Of a DNA stretch of 64,000 nucleotides, positions 1-10,015 are shown one piece after another (position 1 is the first letter of the stretch; the number at the start of each line of letters is the position of its first letter). The notes beneath the pieces were generated by a model. It was given only the letters and a program-made list of their open reading frames with translations, did not search any database and was not told the origin of the DNA. The translations under genes were made by a program, and so were the position numbers. The DNA lies in NCBI GenBank assembly GCA_024196135.1, contig JAMQCK010000019.1:1-64000 (forward strand). Direction: 5' to 3'. The DNA comes from Pleurotus ostreatus/Saccharomyces cerevisiae fusant. Taxonomy: Eukaryota; Opisthokonta.

Positions 1-2487
1 TCCTCGTCGCATGCGTCTCAACTATCCCATGCGTCCCATGCACCGTCGCACCCTGCGCCTTCTCACCCTGCAGCACCTCCCGCGCACGACCCTTGGGCCC
101 GTCATCAACCACCGCCTCCGCCCCCGCCTGCGCACTACGAGGCGCGACAGCCTCCGCCTGCGTCGACATCGCACCAGATGAGGGGTCCGCCACCGCCGCC
201 GCATTTGCCCCCTGTGCATCCGCCGTACCCGCCGCCGCACTATGCGTATCCGCCGCATCCTGGCTCTGTGCCGCCATCGCATCCAGCGTCCGTGCCGCCT
301 TCGCATCCAGCGTCGGTGCCGCCTCATCCTACGTCTGCGCCGCCGCCTGTGCAAGCTGTGCCTCCATCACCCATGCATGCTGTGCCTCCATCACCCATGC
401 ATGCTCCGCCGCCGGCGCATCCAGCACCTCCGCCAGCTCACTCGGCCACGCCGCCCGGGCATTCAGCGGCACCTCCCGCAGGTCATTCTGCGGCACCTCC
501 AGCAGGTCATCCTGCTCCCCCTCCAGAAAAGTTGATCCCGCCTCCGCCTCAATCGGACTGGCCCCCTTATACCTTGCGGGCTGCCAGTCCGGCTCAGCCA
601 GAGACGTATGGTCGAGGGGGCGCAGATGCATACCCACGAGGGAACGACGCACCGTACGCACGAGAGGGTGGGGAGACGTACACTCGAGAGGGTGGGGAGA
701 CGTACAGTCGACCGCCAGGCTCGTATGGGGCACCTCCGGTTCGAGGGAGCGATGCGCCGTACGCTCGAGGGAGCGAAGCGCCGTACGCTCGAGGAGGCGA
801 AGCGCCGTACGCTCGAGGGAGCGAAGCGCCGCACACTCGAGGAGGCGAGGCGCCGTACAATCGAGGGGGCGGCGCCGAGCCGTACACTCGAGACAGGGAA
901 CCACGCGCGTCGCCTCCGCCAGCGACGCCTCAGGATGCAATATTGCGGCAGGTGTGTTAGGGCATTTTGTTCCGCGAGTGGAAGCAGGCAAAGCTGACGA
1001 GTCGCACAGCTCATCGAGCACTGCACGAAGCTGTACCAGTTTGCGTTTCGGTATGGTGAGTTTGGAATTCTTCTTTGTGGTTCCCTTTGGCATACATTTT
1101 GGCATATTCATGGTGAATGAATACAATATGCTCATCCCTTCCCAGCTAACGTCCAGCAAACCGTCCCCGCCTTCTCGCCGGGTGAGGAGGAGCTCTCTGA
1201 GATGAATCATCGGGCGGAGGAGGTCGTGCGGTTGCTGGGCAGCCTCAGGAGCATGTCGCTGACGGAGAGCGAGCGGGCGAAGGTGGAGTCGGTGTCGGGT
1301 TCGGGCTTTCGTGGGGATGAGCAGTCTGGCTTCCGTGGGCCGCCTGCGCCCGAGTCGCATTCGAGCTACCGCCCACCGCCAGCGCTTGAGGAGCAGCACC
1401 GCGTGCCCAAGAGGCCTTGGGAAGATATGGACCGGGATAGTGATGCGGGGCAGGATGAGTTGGTAAGTATTAGCAGCTTTCTCTCGATGCTTTCGCGTTC
1501 TCGATCTTGCAATTGCTAACACACACCCAGCATACCGACAGCGCCGCAGACGACCCGCGCTCGATGGCGGAGCGCGACATGGAGACCATCCGGAGCAAGC
1601 GCGCGTCTACGACCGCGGGCAATGCGGCAAATGTCGCGATGCCCAAAACCAAATACAGGAAGAGGAGTGTACGTATAGTCCAGCCCTTGAGGTTGCCGAC
1701 GATATGCTAACTAGTAAGAAGCGCGCATCCCCACCGGGGAAGTGTCACTCGTGCAACATTCGAGAGACGCCGGAGTGGCGGCGCGGGCCGGATGGGGCAC
1801 GGACGTTGTGCAATGCGTGTGGGTTGCGTGAGTACAGGTCTTCATATCGTATTTGTTCCCGTGCTGATTCAGGTTCTACCTTTCCCAGACTATGCCAAAC
1901 TCATGCGCAAGCGCAGCAAACTCAACAACGGCGAGGCCCCGCACATCGACCTCGAGACCCTGCGCGCCTCCGCGCGCGCGGCGGACGTCTCGGACAAGTT
2001 TGCGCGCCCGAAGACGGCGTCGAAGCAGGCGAGGGAGGAGAAGGAGAAGGAAGCGGAGGCACTGAAGAATCACCAGTCATCGTTCCAGGTGCCGCTCAGT
2101 GGGCCGCCCCAGGTGGGGTTGAGTCCGACGCAGGCGCCGATGAGTGCGTCGCAGGGGTCGCAGGGGTCGATGGGCGCCTCGCAGGGATCGGTGCACTCGC
2201 CACAGGTGTCGCTGAATCCGCCGCCCCCGCCGTTGACGGTGCCCGAGGAGCGGAGAGATAGCAGGGATGGGGGAAGGGAGAGGATGGTACCGCCGCCGCC
2301 GGGCTCGTCCGCGTCCTCGCAGGGGTCGCCTGTGATGGCGCGGTATGGGGAGAAGCAGCTACCGCCGCCGCCTCAGCCGTGGGGGTCGCCGCAAGCTTCT
2401 CGGACGACGTCGTCGGCGACGAGGGAGATACGGTATCTGGATTCGGGGCCTCCACCGCCGTCGTCATATTCCCGCTCGACGAAATAG
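1..2487 (+). CDS. GATA-type zinc-finger transcription factor (5' partial)
   Basis: The reading frame is open from base 1, so the start lies upstream of the window. The N-terminal part (1-951) is Pro/Ala/Ser-rich low complexity with a short tandem repeat. Five introns are inferred at 952-1009, 1056-1145, 1463-1530, 1669-1718 and 1828-1888. Splicing gives a helical segment (LIEHCTKLYQFAFRYANVQQ), a basic run (KYRKRSKRAS), then one GATA finger: CHSC, 17 residues, CNAC, followed by GLHYAKLMRKRSKL, whose His codon is built across the last intron. The finger spans about 1745-1925. A basic/acidic helical stretch (KQAREEKEKEAEALKNHQ) and a Pro/Ser/Gln-rich tail follow. Such proteins bind GATA motifs in the nucleus; the finger with a YAKLMRK tail resembles the WC-2/Asd-4 type, but no PAS domain is visible here. 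The DNA-binding role is secure; the regulated process is unknown. Confidence 0.88.
743..889 (+). repeat. 24-bp in-frame tandem repeat encoding GSEAPYAR units
   Basis: Five imperfect 24-bp units (743-766, 767-790, 791-814, 815-838, 839-862) and a 27-bp variant (863-889) lie inside the GATA-factor gene. Each encodes an octapeptide close to GSEAPYAR/GGEAPYAR. Most unit junctions carry the palindrome CTCGAG. Related, more degenerate GGETYTRE-type units precede it (about 660-710). Confidence 0.85.
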
Positions 2488-3127
2488 CAAGACTAATTGT
2501 ACTCTATGCGTCATACATAGCGATACCAGGCATCTACTTCCCTATCTCGCTGTACATCTGCAGGTTATTCCCCCTAATTAACCTGCCCTTCATCTTTCTG
2601 CTCTCGTTGCTGTACTTTGTTTGTTGTTTTTCCATGATGTACATGCTCACTTCTCTCCTCTTGTTCCGCTACGCATATACCCTGATATCTATAGACTTGC
2701 CTCGCTCGCTCACCGGTGATCCTCAAAAATCCGACCTACCGGCTATGCACAAGCTCGAACCGGGCAGCACAAGCACAAGCCCAACTGCGATAACTCAGGC
2801 TTTCGGCGATCGGCCTCTCCCCTCGCAAAAAGTATCTTCGACATCGGCTAAAGCCTGACAATGACATCGGCGACAAATCGGCCAGCCGTTCCGCGGATCT
2901 TGATCTTGCGCCGATCGATTGATGGCGGAAGTAGATTGGCGTTGTGGCGCGTGCCTGAATGTGGGGCGGCGCCGTTTGTGAAGGGGAATTGATTTCTGTG
3001 AGTGCTTGTGGCGACGGATGCTTGTGAAGGGCATCCATATATGAGGCATTGCACCGTTGATAGTCTTACGCCCAGGATACAAGGAGTTCAGGACGTTCGT
3101 ACGGACCGCATTATGCAATTATCCCTT
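2488..3127. other. Intergenic, convergent 3' ends
   Basis: This stretch separates the stop of the GATA factor from the stop of the crotonase gene on the opposite strand. It is T-rich in the first 200 bases, as expected for a 3' UTR. I see no gene in it. Confidence 0.6.
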
Positions 3128-4360
3128 TCAAAGCTTAGACGCCCGATGGCGGATGTCGACGGGGCGCCACTGCAAAAGAGGTCAGAAACGCGTTACAAAA
3201 AGAAGTTCGTCGATCCGTGCTTACCCAAGGGTAGTACGACGGCAGGTTATCCGACAGCGTGTCCTCAAACTTGGGCGCACGGCGCTCGAAGAACGCCTTC
3301 GTCCCCTCGCGCGCATCGCGCGCCTTGCTGAACGCCGCCATCGCGTACGAGTCGTGCAAGTGATTCTCCTCTTGGTCGGCGCCCGGGTGCTGGATCAGGC
3401 CCTTGGCGTACGCGACGGAGACCTGCGAGGTGTTCTGCGCGAGCTCCTTGGCAAACGCGAGCGCGGCGGGGAGGACCTCCTCGCGCGTGGGGAGGACGGT
3501 GTGGTAGAGGCCGTCGAGGTGGCGGGAAGTTGGGGAGAGGATGTCGCCAGTGAGGAGGACGGCGGTGGCGCGTGATTGGCCGATGAGGCGGGGGAGGAGG
3601 TAGGAGGAGGTTGCTAAACGAGGCTCAGGTCGGTGAATGGATGAGGAAATGGGTCGCCCTACCTTCGGGGACGATACCACGACGGACGAAGGGAAAAATA
3701 ATCTTTGCGTCCTTCCAAGCGAAGCGGATGTCGAAGGGCAACTGCAACGCAGTGCAGCCTACGCCAGCCTTTGTAGAAGCATTAGTTTCGCTTCCAAAAG
3801 CCGCGTACGAATATACTTACAGCATGACCGTTCACAGCAGCAATTGTTAGCTTGCGGCAGTGGTAGATTGCCATGGCGACCTTCCCTCCGCCATCGCGGT
3901 GCGCTGAGGTACGAGGACATCATAAGCAAGGCGCCCGAGCGTTACCCCAAAGTACTTACAGTGGAGGCCTTCCTTCTTCTCTTCGGGCGTCAAGAGGTTA
4001 TCCCATCCGCCAGTGATGTTCGCCTGCACGTAGGAAGAATGTTGAGTCTTACGCACTTTCTCGAAAGGATCATCAGGACTCACTCCCGAGCAGTAGGCAG
4101 GGGCGGTGGGGTCGGCGGACAGAACAACCGCGCGAACGCGGTCATCCTTGTCTGCCACTTTGAAGACGCGAATGATGTCGTTTGCGAGGTCAGCTTCGAA
4201 CATGTTTTTCCTAGATGAGATAAAGCCAGAAGTAGTCAAAGGGGCATGGGCCATCGTCAACTTACTGCTTGGGACGGTTGATGAGAACGAGGAGAACACC
4301 GCTGTCCAAGGTGACGAGTATGTCCTTGAAGCCCAGAGAGTCGTACGAAAAGTCAGTCAT
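3128..4360 (-). CDS. Peroxisomal enoyl-CoA hydratase/isomerase family protein (crotonase fold)
   Basis: The gene has about six exons. The start ([18 protein letters not shown]) is at 4360 and the first intron is 4211-4265. Spliced landmarks in order are [20 protein letters not shown], an oxyanion-hole-type stretch ending AYCSG, the loop [18 protein letters not shown], the motif [20 protein letters not shown], and [20 protein letters not shown]. These are diagnostic of the enoyl-CoA hydratase/isomerase superfamily, closest to the ECI/PECI-like fungal group. The final intron (3170-3224, GT..AG) joins YYPW to a short last exon ending in SKL, a type-1 peroxisomal targeting signal. A role in peroxisomal fatty acyl-CoA metabolism is inferred; the exact reaction (hydration or delta3-delta2 isomerisation) cannot be decided. 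Retention of the last intron would remove SKL. Confidence 0.88.
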
Positions 4361-4760
4361 GGCTCAAGAAGTTGGTCAAGTCCGTAGAGGTGGTTGTAAG
4401 AGACAAGATGAGCGCCACTAGTTGCTCTTATGATGCCGTGACCCTGTCGGGCTTCACACGTTCCCGAGCCGGTCGAAGACTGGGATCATACCCGAGTCTA
4501 TTCAGAACGATATCACCGTGGTCTTCAGAGACCAGCTGAGCACCGAAACTCGGCCTTCGTCCAAGTTCGTCAGCTGGTAACATGTGTTGGCGAGTGCGGG
4601 CGTCAAAGTAACTAAGTTATGACGGCCGACATAACTGTCCACAAACACGTCCAAATACGCATCAACTGGATTTACATGATGCTCGATTGCCCGCATCACC
4701 GGGTGCATCTTGTCTCTTACGGTCGATGGCCACCATTGATCCTTCGCACGTTGGCACTTC
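4361..4760. other. Intergenic, divergent promoters
   Basis: About 400 bp lie between two divergent starts (crotonase on -, RS-rich protein on +). A minus-strand frame at 4502-4810 has no recognisable features. No clear TATA box is seen. Confidence 0.45.
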
Positions 4761-7700
4761 ATGACTGCCACCCACATGCCCAGGCATATTTTCGACGACA
4801 GCCTGCTCAAACATCAAGCCACATACAGACGCGACGGCGCACTACACCCGCCGGAAGGGCCACGAATGCGCAGACACCTGGCTTCTGGCCAAACTGACGG
4901 CTCGGGACCCTCGAATTACGCGACAGCCGCCGATCCCGTCCAGCGTGACAGGGTTTCGCGATGGGGGAAGGGGAAATCGCCTGAGAAGGCCCGCAAGCTG
5001 TCCCTCTTGGACCGTATCGAAGGCGGTTCATCGGATAGGCGAAGGACGTCGGTTGACCAGAACGACGATGCTGCAACTACTCGCAGCAAGCCAGGAGATC
5101 TACTGAGTCGAATAACTTTCGACGATCCTGCTGAAGTCAAAGTGGAGCGGAGGGACTCGTTGCTGGATCGCATTGACCTCAACGCGTCGGCTAGCGACAT
5201 GGAGATCGACTCTGAGTATGCTGAAAACGGGATCACTGGAGAGAATGAGCAGGTGCGTGGCCAGTCGTGCTGCCAAGGACGTTTCGCTGACATTCCCCAG
5301 CCTACGCTTCATATGGCCGTACCACCAACTTCGCGCGATCCCAGTGAACCGTCTGTACCACCTACTGCAGCGCCATCAAGTGAACCTACATTTTCAAACG
5401 ACCCCGACGTCCTCAAATACCGCGACGTCTTGCTACCCATGGTCCTCGCCAACCTGTCGCGCCGCGATCTATTCAACCCGAGTATGGACAAGGGCAAGCT
5501 AGCGGAACACGTCAAGGGAGGCTTGAACGACGATGTCTGCCGAACCTTTGGGAAAGCGATGATGGCCGCGCGGGAGGAGCTACAGAAGCGGAAAGAGAAG
5601 GACTCGGAAGCGCGTGTACCACACGACGCACCCACAAATGTCGAGAGTGCGAGCCGCGTGCCCACCGCCAGCTCTCCCATGCGCCCACCGCTACCAAGCT
5701 CCATGTCGGAAGAAGGCGAAGTTCACTCCAGCAGCCCAGCGCACCGAAACCCGTACATCCCGCCCCCTCCTCGACCGCGATACCAGGCTGGACGCTCAGC
5801 GTCACCGCTGGACGACCGACGGAGGAGAGAGGACGAGAGATATCCACCACCCGCACGCCATCGCGCTTATGAGGATCGGATCTCGGGGCGTGATACTAGG
5901 GCTTACGAGAAGTGGCGAAAGCCCCTCCCCGGCCGATCAGCATCTCCTCCACCAAGACGGCCGTCGTACGGGAGCCGGCTGCGTTCCCCTCCACCGCCAT
6001 TCAAGGACCGCCAACCGCCGTTCAAGGACCGTTCGTGGGACCGCGATGACTATCGCGCGCGCCCACCGCCAGCGTACCGGGACGAGAGGCCCAGATACTC
6101 GCCACCCCCGCGAGGCTATCGCCGACCATCGACCCCTTCGTCAGAATTGAAGCGAAGGGGGCGCAGTCCACGCTCTGCGCGCGGACCACCATCTCCGCCG
6201 TACCATCGGCGGAGTAGCATATCGCCATATGCGCGTCGACCCCGGGGTGCGTCGTCGTCTCCACGTCGTCTTCGCGGATCTTCGTCGTCCCCGCGCCGTG
6301 CGCGCGGCTCGTCGTCATCTCCGCGAAGATCACGATCGACAACGCCGCGGTCTGCGCTGCATAGACTGCCAGACCCGCGCGCGCCCCCTCGACATCCAGC
6401 ATACGCGCCTCCGCGACATCCTGAATATGCGCCTCCAACACCGTCGTCGACGACGGTCTCGCCTGTTGTTCAGCCTCTTCCGGTGCTGCGAAAGGAGACG
6501 TCACCTGCGACGACGGACGTACCGCCGGTGCCACAAACCTCGCAGAGACCACAGACGACTGCATCACCGCGTCGTTCGCTGACGGACGTGCCCGGACTCA
6601 CCTCTACACACGCCGAGACGCCTATTGTACCTGATATACCCACCGTACCGACCGATACCCCGTCTGGAGACAAAGCAGCGCAACGTGAAAGGCAAGCTGA
6701 GAAAGCAACAAACGCCACGATATCGACCAAAGCCACAAACGCAGCGACCACAACAAAAACACCCACGCCAGGTATAATAAGAGGAAGGGAGGGCTCGGTG
6801 GAGGATGTTGCTCGATCGGAACAGGATCGCGACGCGATGGTTCTGGATGAAGCTCAAGACCAGGGGCATGCCAAGAAGGTCAACGGGACGACACATGCCC
6901 ACAGCCGAATGGACGTCGATGACCGGATGGACGTCGATCGCAGGACGCCAGAACAAGAGGGGCGGGTCGTCATCCACGAGGACCACAGGTCAGGGCAAGC
7001 GAGCCCAGCACCAGCACCGGGACAGAGAACCTCGACGCCGCATCGCGAGCAGATTAACAGCACGCTGCCTGTTCCTGGGATATGGCAGGCGAAAACCACG
7101 TCAAGCCATGCTTGCGTCAACCAGTGCATCTTCCATGTATACGAGCGCGATGCCGTAAGGTGGAACGTGGCGCGCAGGCGATCTGCTACTGAAGGACCCG
7201 GAGACAACGACGTTGACAATGCGCTGAGGACGAGTGGCATGACGTCCAGGGTGGAAGGCGATGTGTCGATGATGGATATCGACATGTCGGGGAAGGAAAG
7301 CGACGCGCCGAGGGCAGAGGAGAGCACGTCGAGAACGAGGGAGAGCACATCAGGGACGGGGAAACCTGTGGCGGAGGAACAAAGCAAGGAGAGACTGCAC
7401 GTGCGGCTCTTCTGCTTGGACACAAAGGCAGCTTACGAAGCCATGATGTCCGTCAACCGCCCGGGTGCCCCTCAGCCCGCGGACCCCTCTGTGATCGTGG
7501 ACAAGCTCGTGCACATGCAGAGCCAGTGGCCAGAGAAAGGGCACCTAGTCCTCAAACTGAATAAACAAACTTGGCTGCCTGTTGACCTGGTATGTTTCAA
7601 TTCATCAATCACCAAGGAGGAGACATTGACTTCGTGTGTTCCACAGCCAACGGAAGGCTTCGTCGACCTGACGCCGCATCTGGTGGAAGGAGAGAATGTA

Positions 7701-7877
7701 CTATCATTTGTACAGCTCAGAGGTGTTGAGAACAAGATATTTGTTGTGTGTGGACTGTTATTATCCGACATACAGGATGTGTTGCCGCCGTCTCCCGTCT
7801 CTGTTGATACAATACCTGTGCTTCCAGCGAGTCCTGTAGACCCTGTAATCGACTTTATAGGTGGCGTGTCCCCGTAA
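4761..7877 (+). CDS. Large RS/Pro-rich disordered protein, function unknown
   Basis: One frame is open throughout, because at least two probable introns are multiples of three: 5253-5300 (48 bp) and 7590-7646 (57 bp). The N-terminus has repeated SLLDRI-type linear motifs (KLSLLDRIEGG, DLLSRITF, DSLLDRIDLN). A predicted helical segment follows (VLPMVLANLSRRDLF). The centre (about 5800-6350) is rich in Arg, Ser and Pro, with three 10-residue RGSSSSPRRx repeats as in splicing-associated RS domains. The C-terminus looks folded (KLNKQTWLPVDL, then VDLTPHLVEGENVLSFVQLR). That segment faintly recalls the beta-sandwich part of PINIT-type domains; this is a guess. The start could be 4761, 4776 or a later Met, since an upstream exon cannot be excluded. 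RS content suggests a nuclear RNA-related role (inference). Confidence 0.75.
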   Translation: MTATHMPRHIFDDSLLKHQATYRRDGALHPPEGPRMRRHLASGQTDGSGPSNYATAADPVQRDRVSRWGKGKSPEKARKLSLLDRIEGGSSDRRRTSVDQNDDAATTRSKPGDLLSRITFDDPAEVKVERRDSLLDRIDLNASASDMEIDSEYAENGITGENEQVRGQSCCQGRFADIPQPTLHMAVPPTSRDPSEPSVPPTAAPSSEPTFSNDPDVLKYRDVLLPMVLANLSRRDLFNPSMDKGKLAEHVKGGLNDDVCRTFGKAMMAAREELQKRKEKDSEARVPHDAPTNVESASRVPTASSPMRPPLPSSMSEEGEVHSSSPAHRNPYIPPPPRPRYQAGRSASPLDDRRRREDERYPPPARHRAYEDRISGRDTRAYEKWRKPLPGRSASPPPRRPSYGSRLRSPPPPFKDRQPPFKDRSWDRDDYRARPPPAYRDERPRYSPPPRGYRRPSTPSSELKRRGRSPRSARGPPSPPYHRRSSISPYARRPRGASSSPRRLRGSSSSPRRARGSSSSPRRSRSTTPRSALHRLPDPRAPPRHPAYAPPRHPEYAPPTPSSTTVSPVVQPLPVLRKETSPATTDVPPVPQTSQRPQTTASPRRSLTDVPGLTSTHAETPIVPDIPTVPTDTPSGDKAAQRERQAEKATNATISTKATNAATTTKTPTPGIIRGREGSVEDVARSEQDRDAMVLDEAQDQGHAKKVNGTTHAHSRMDVDDRMDVDRRTPEQEGRVVIHEDHRSGQASPAPAPGQRTSTPHREQINSTLPVPGIWQAKTTSSHACVNQCIFHVYERDAVRWNVARRRSATEGPGDNDVDNALRTSGMTSRVEGDVSMMDIDMSGKESDAPRAEESTSRTRESTSGTGKPVAEEQSKERLHVRLFCLDTKAAYEAMMSVNRPGAPQPADPSVIVDKLVHMQSQWPEKGHLVLKLNKQTWLPVDLVCFNSSITKEETLTSCVPQPTEGFVDLTPHLVEGENVLSFVQLRGVENKIFVVCGLLLSDIQDVLPPSPVSVDTIPVLPASPVDPVIDFIGGVSP
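6243..6332 (+). repeat. Three 30-bp RS-repeat units
   Basis: Three consecutive 30-bp units encode RGASSSPRRL, RGSSSSPRRA and RGSSSSPRRS. They diverge at synonymous positions, which suggests an old and selectively maintained repeat. They lie in the RS-rich centre of the surrounding gene. Confidence 0.8.
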
Positions 7878-8152
7878 TACTCGTCTGCTACTGTCTATCT
7901 GCTGTCGAGCTTGTTGTTATTCTATGTATTTCTGCCCACCAAATCGTCTCTTGCACAACAAATATATCGTGTCTGCTAGATCGCTGTAGCAGTGGTCCAT
8001 CGACACAGGGAAAGAGGAGGGCGCTCGCGGATTACCCTATGTTTGTCGCTGCTGACTCTTGCTGGTCCAGTGTTTGAGCTTCGGTCCGGAAGGACCGCAT
8101 GTTGGCCAGACGCGCCGCTCTGTTGCTTCGTCCTGCCCACCGCATCACTATC

Positions 8153-10015
8153 ATGTCCTCCTGCAGCTTGGGAAAGAGGACTTCGCCCGAGGATGGAGCT
8201 GATGAGCCTTCGAACAAGACGCGCCGACTCGTAACATCGACGGACGCATCGTCAAGCGCGACACAACCTCCCGCAGGACCTGAAGTGCACCTGGCGTTCC
8301 CCGATCCGTCGAAGCCTGCCGGTCGCCCCCCAACCTTCCAACAACCAAGTCCTCTTGTATCCTTCTCCTATACCACTGCCCGCGTGCTCGAGTTCACGAA
8401 CTCGGCGCTCAAGTACTACATTCCTCCCCCGCGATCGGGGCTTCGACTCGATTATGGGTACGAGCGCTGGGTGCGGCGGCCCGAGGAGCGGGGGCGGCTG
8501 GATGGGCTGCTGAAGGCGTACGCGCGCGTGCTGGAGCGCGGCGGAGCAGGGCAGATTGGAATCGTGTCGTGGCGCGGGGTGATGACCAAGTGAGTTCGAT
8601 CAGTTATGTTGAGGAGACGTTTTGCTGACCCTTGTTCGGTGAGTGAGGATATTGACCGCGCCGCATGAGGACCGGGATGGGTGGAATCTCAATGTGATGC
8701 TCGTTGACGGGACGCTGTACCTCGAGGAGCACCTCTCGGACGCGAAGTTGAAAGAGAAGTACGTGAACCATATCCCATGCGCGAGTTCATGTCGGCTTAC
8801 ATCCATGTCCGTCAGAAACGACATGGAGCCCCGACATCGGAAGATGTCGTACTACGGCTACGCCTTCGAGTCGTACTGCACCTCCGAGACGCCACAGCGC
8901 GCGACCGAGCGTCCGCCGCACGTTGCGCCCGACGCGCCCTTTCCGTGGAGCGGGGACGTGGACACGAACGTGCAATGGTGCTCTGTAGTCAAGACGAAGT
9001 TGGGAGACACGCGCATGGTCATCGGGGGCGAGGTGGATTGCGTCGAGGGTGAGTGCTTTGTGCGTTCATCGTGCGTCTAGTGGCGGCGTAGTTTGGGCGT
9101 CTGGCGGCGCCCTTGACGCGTTTAGCGTTCCTTCTTATGACCGTGCGCTCCTCCCCGATTCTAACGCGCCCTTCATTCCGCCTCAGGCCATTACTCAGAT
9201 TCGCGCACGAACAACTTCGTCGAGCTCAAGACGTCGATGGCGATCCGCGGCGCGTCCGATCAGGCTAAGTTCGAGAAGTACGCATCTAATCTATGACGCC
9301 TGTCGCTTGTGGTGTCCACCGTCCCGACAAACCTCCCTTCGCCCGAGAAATACGACGTGCGCTAACCGAATCCGTCCACCTCTGCCAGGAAGCTGCTCAA
9401 GTTCTACTTCCAGTCCTTCCTCCTCGGCGTGCCGGTGAGTTGACTTCCGTCTCGGTCGGTGTTCTGCCTGGCGGTTTTTAACGTTCGGAGGCGGTTTCGC
9501 GAGCGCAGCTCGCTGGCAAAATCCTTCGATTCATCCAGTGTCATGCGTGTCGCCCACACCAAGCAGCAAGAGCGTATGGGTGCTTACTCCTATCCCAGAA
9601 AATCGTCGTCGGCTTCCGCACGCCCGCGGGCGTCATACGCGAAATCCAGAACTTCAAGACGATGGAGATCCCAAGGATGGTGCGCGGGAAGCCGGGCGCA
9701 TGGGATCCGGTCGCTTGTCTGGCTTGGGGCGAGAAGTTCTTTGGGTGGGTGAGGGGACGGATTGCTGCCGAAGAGCAACGTCTTGTTCAGCAAAGTCCGG
9801 AGCCAGACCCAGCTGGCGAGCACCCACCTGCCGCCGTCTGGCGCGTGCGCTTCACCCCGAAGTCGGGCGTGTCAGTCAGCAGGATGGACGAGGATGGTGT
9901 GGTGGATGTGGAGGGGGGCGAGGATCGTGTCGGGTTCTTGCCAAGGTGGTATTGGGAAGATGTGCTCAAGAATTCGTCTGGAACTGGTGGACAGAACGTA
10001 GCGCCTTCTGAATAG
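8153..10015 (+). CDS. RAI1: RAI1/DXO-family decapping nuclease
   Basis: The spliced product reads through six exons. The family's metal-binding motifs occur in order: YYGYAFESYC (G-Y-A-F-E), then the EhD motif in VIGGEVDC, then the EhK motif in NFVELKTS, followed by KLLKFYFQSFLLGVPKIVVG. RAI1 proteins remove defective or incomplete mRNA caps (pyrophosphohydrolase/decapping activity) and stabilise the nuclear 5'-3' exonuclease Rat1. Junctions such as VMTK/ILTAPHEDRDGW and KLKEK/NDMEPRHRKM restore family-typical sequence. The start at 8153 (MSSCSLGKRTSPEDG) suits a nuclear protein. An in-frame Met at 8099 would add a hydrophobic, arginine-bearing leader. The C-terminus (FLPRWYWEDVL) is intact and all catalytic motifs appear present. 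Confidence 0.93.

Noticed and set aside
22..354. Arg/Met-rich minus-strand open frame, and other overlapping frames at 1-1200
   Set aside because: They are shadows of the repetitive, GC-rich GATA-factor exon; composition is extreme and no domain is seen.
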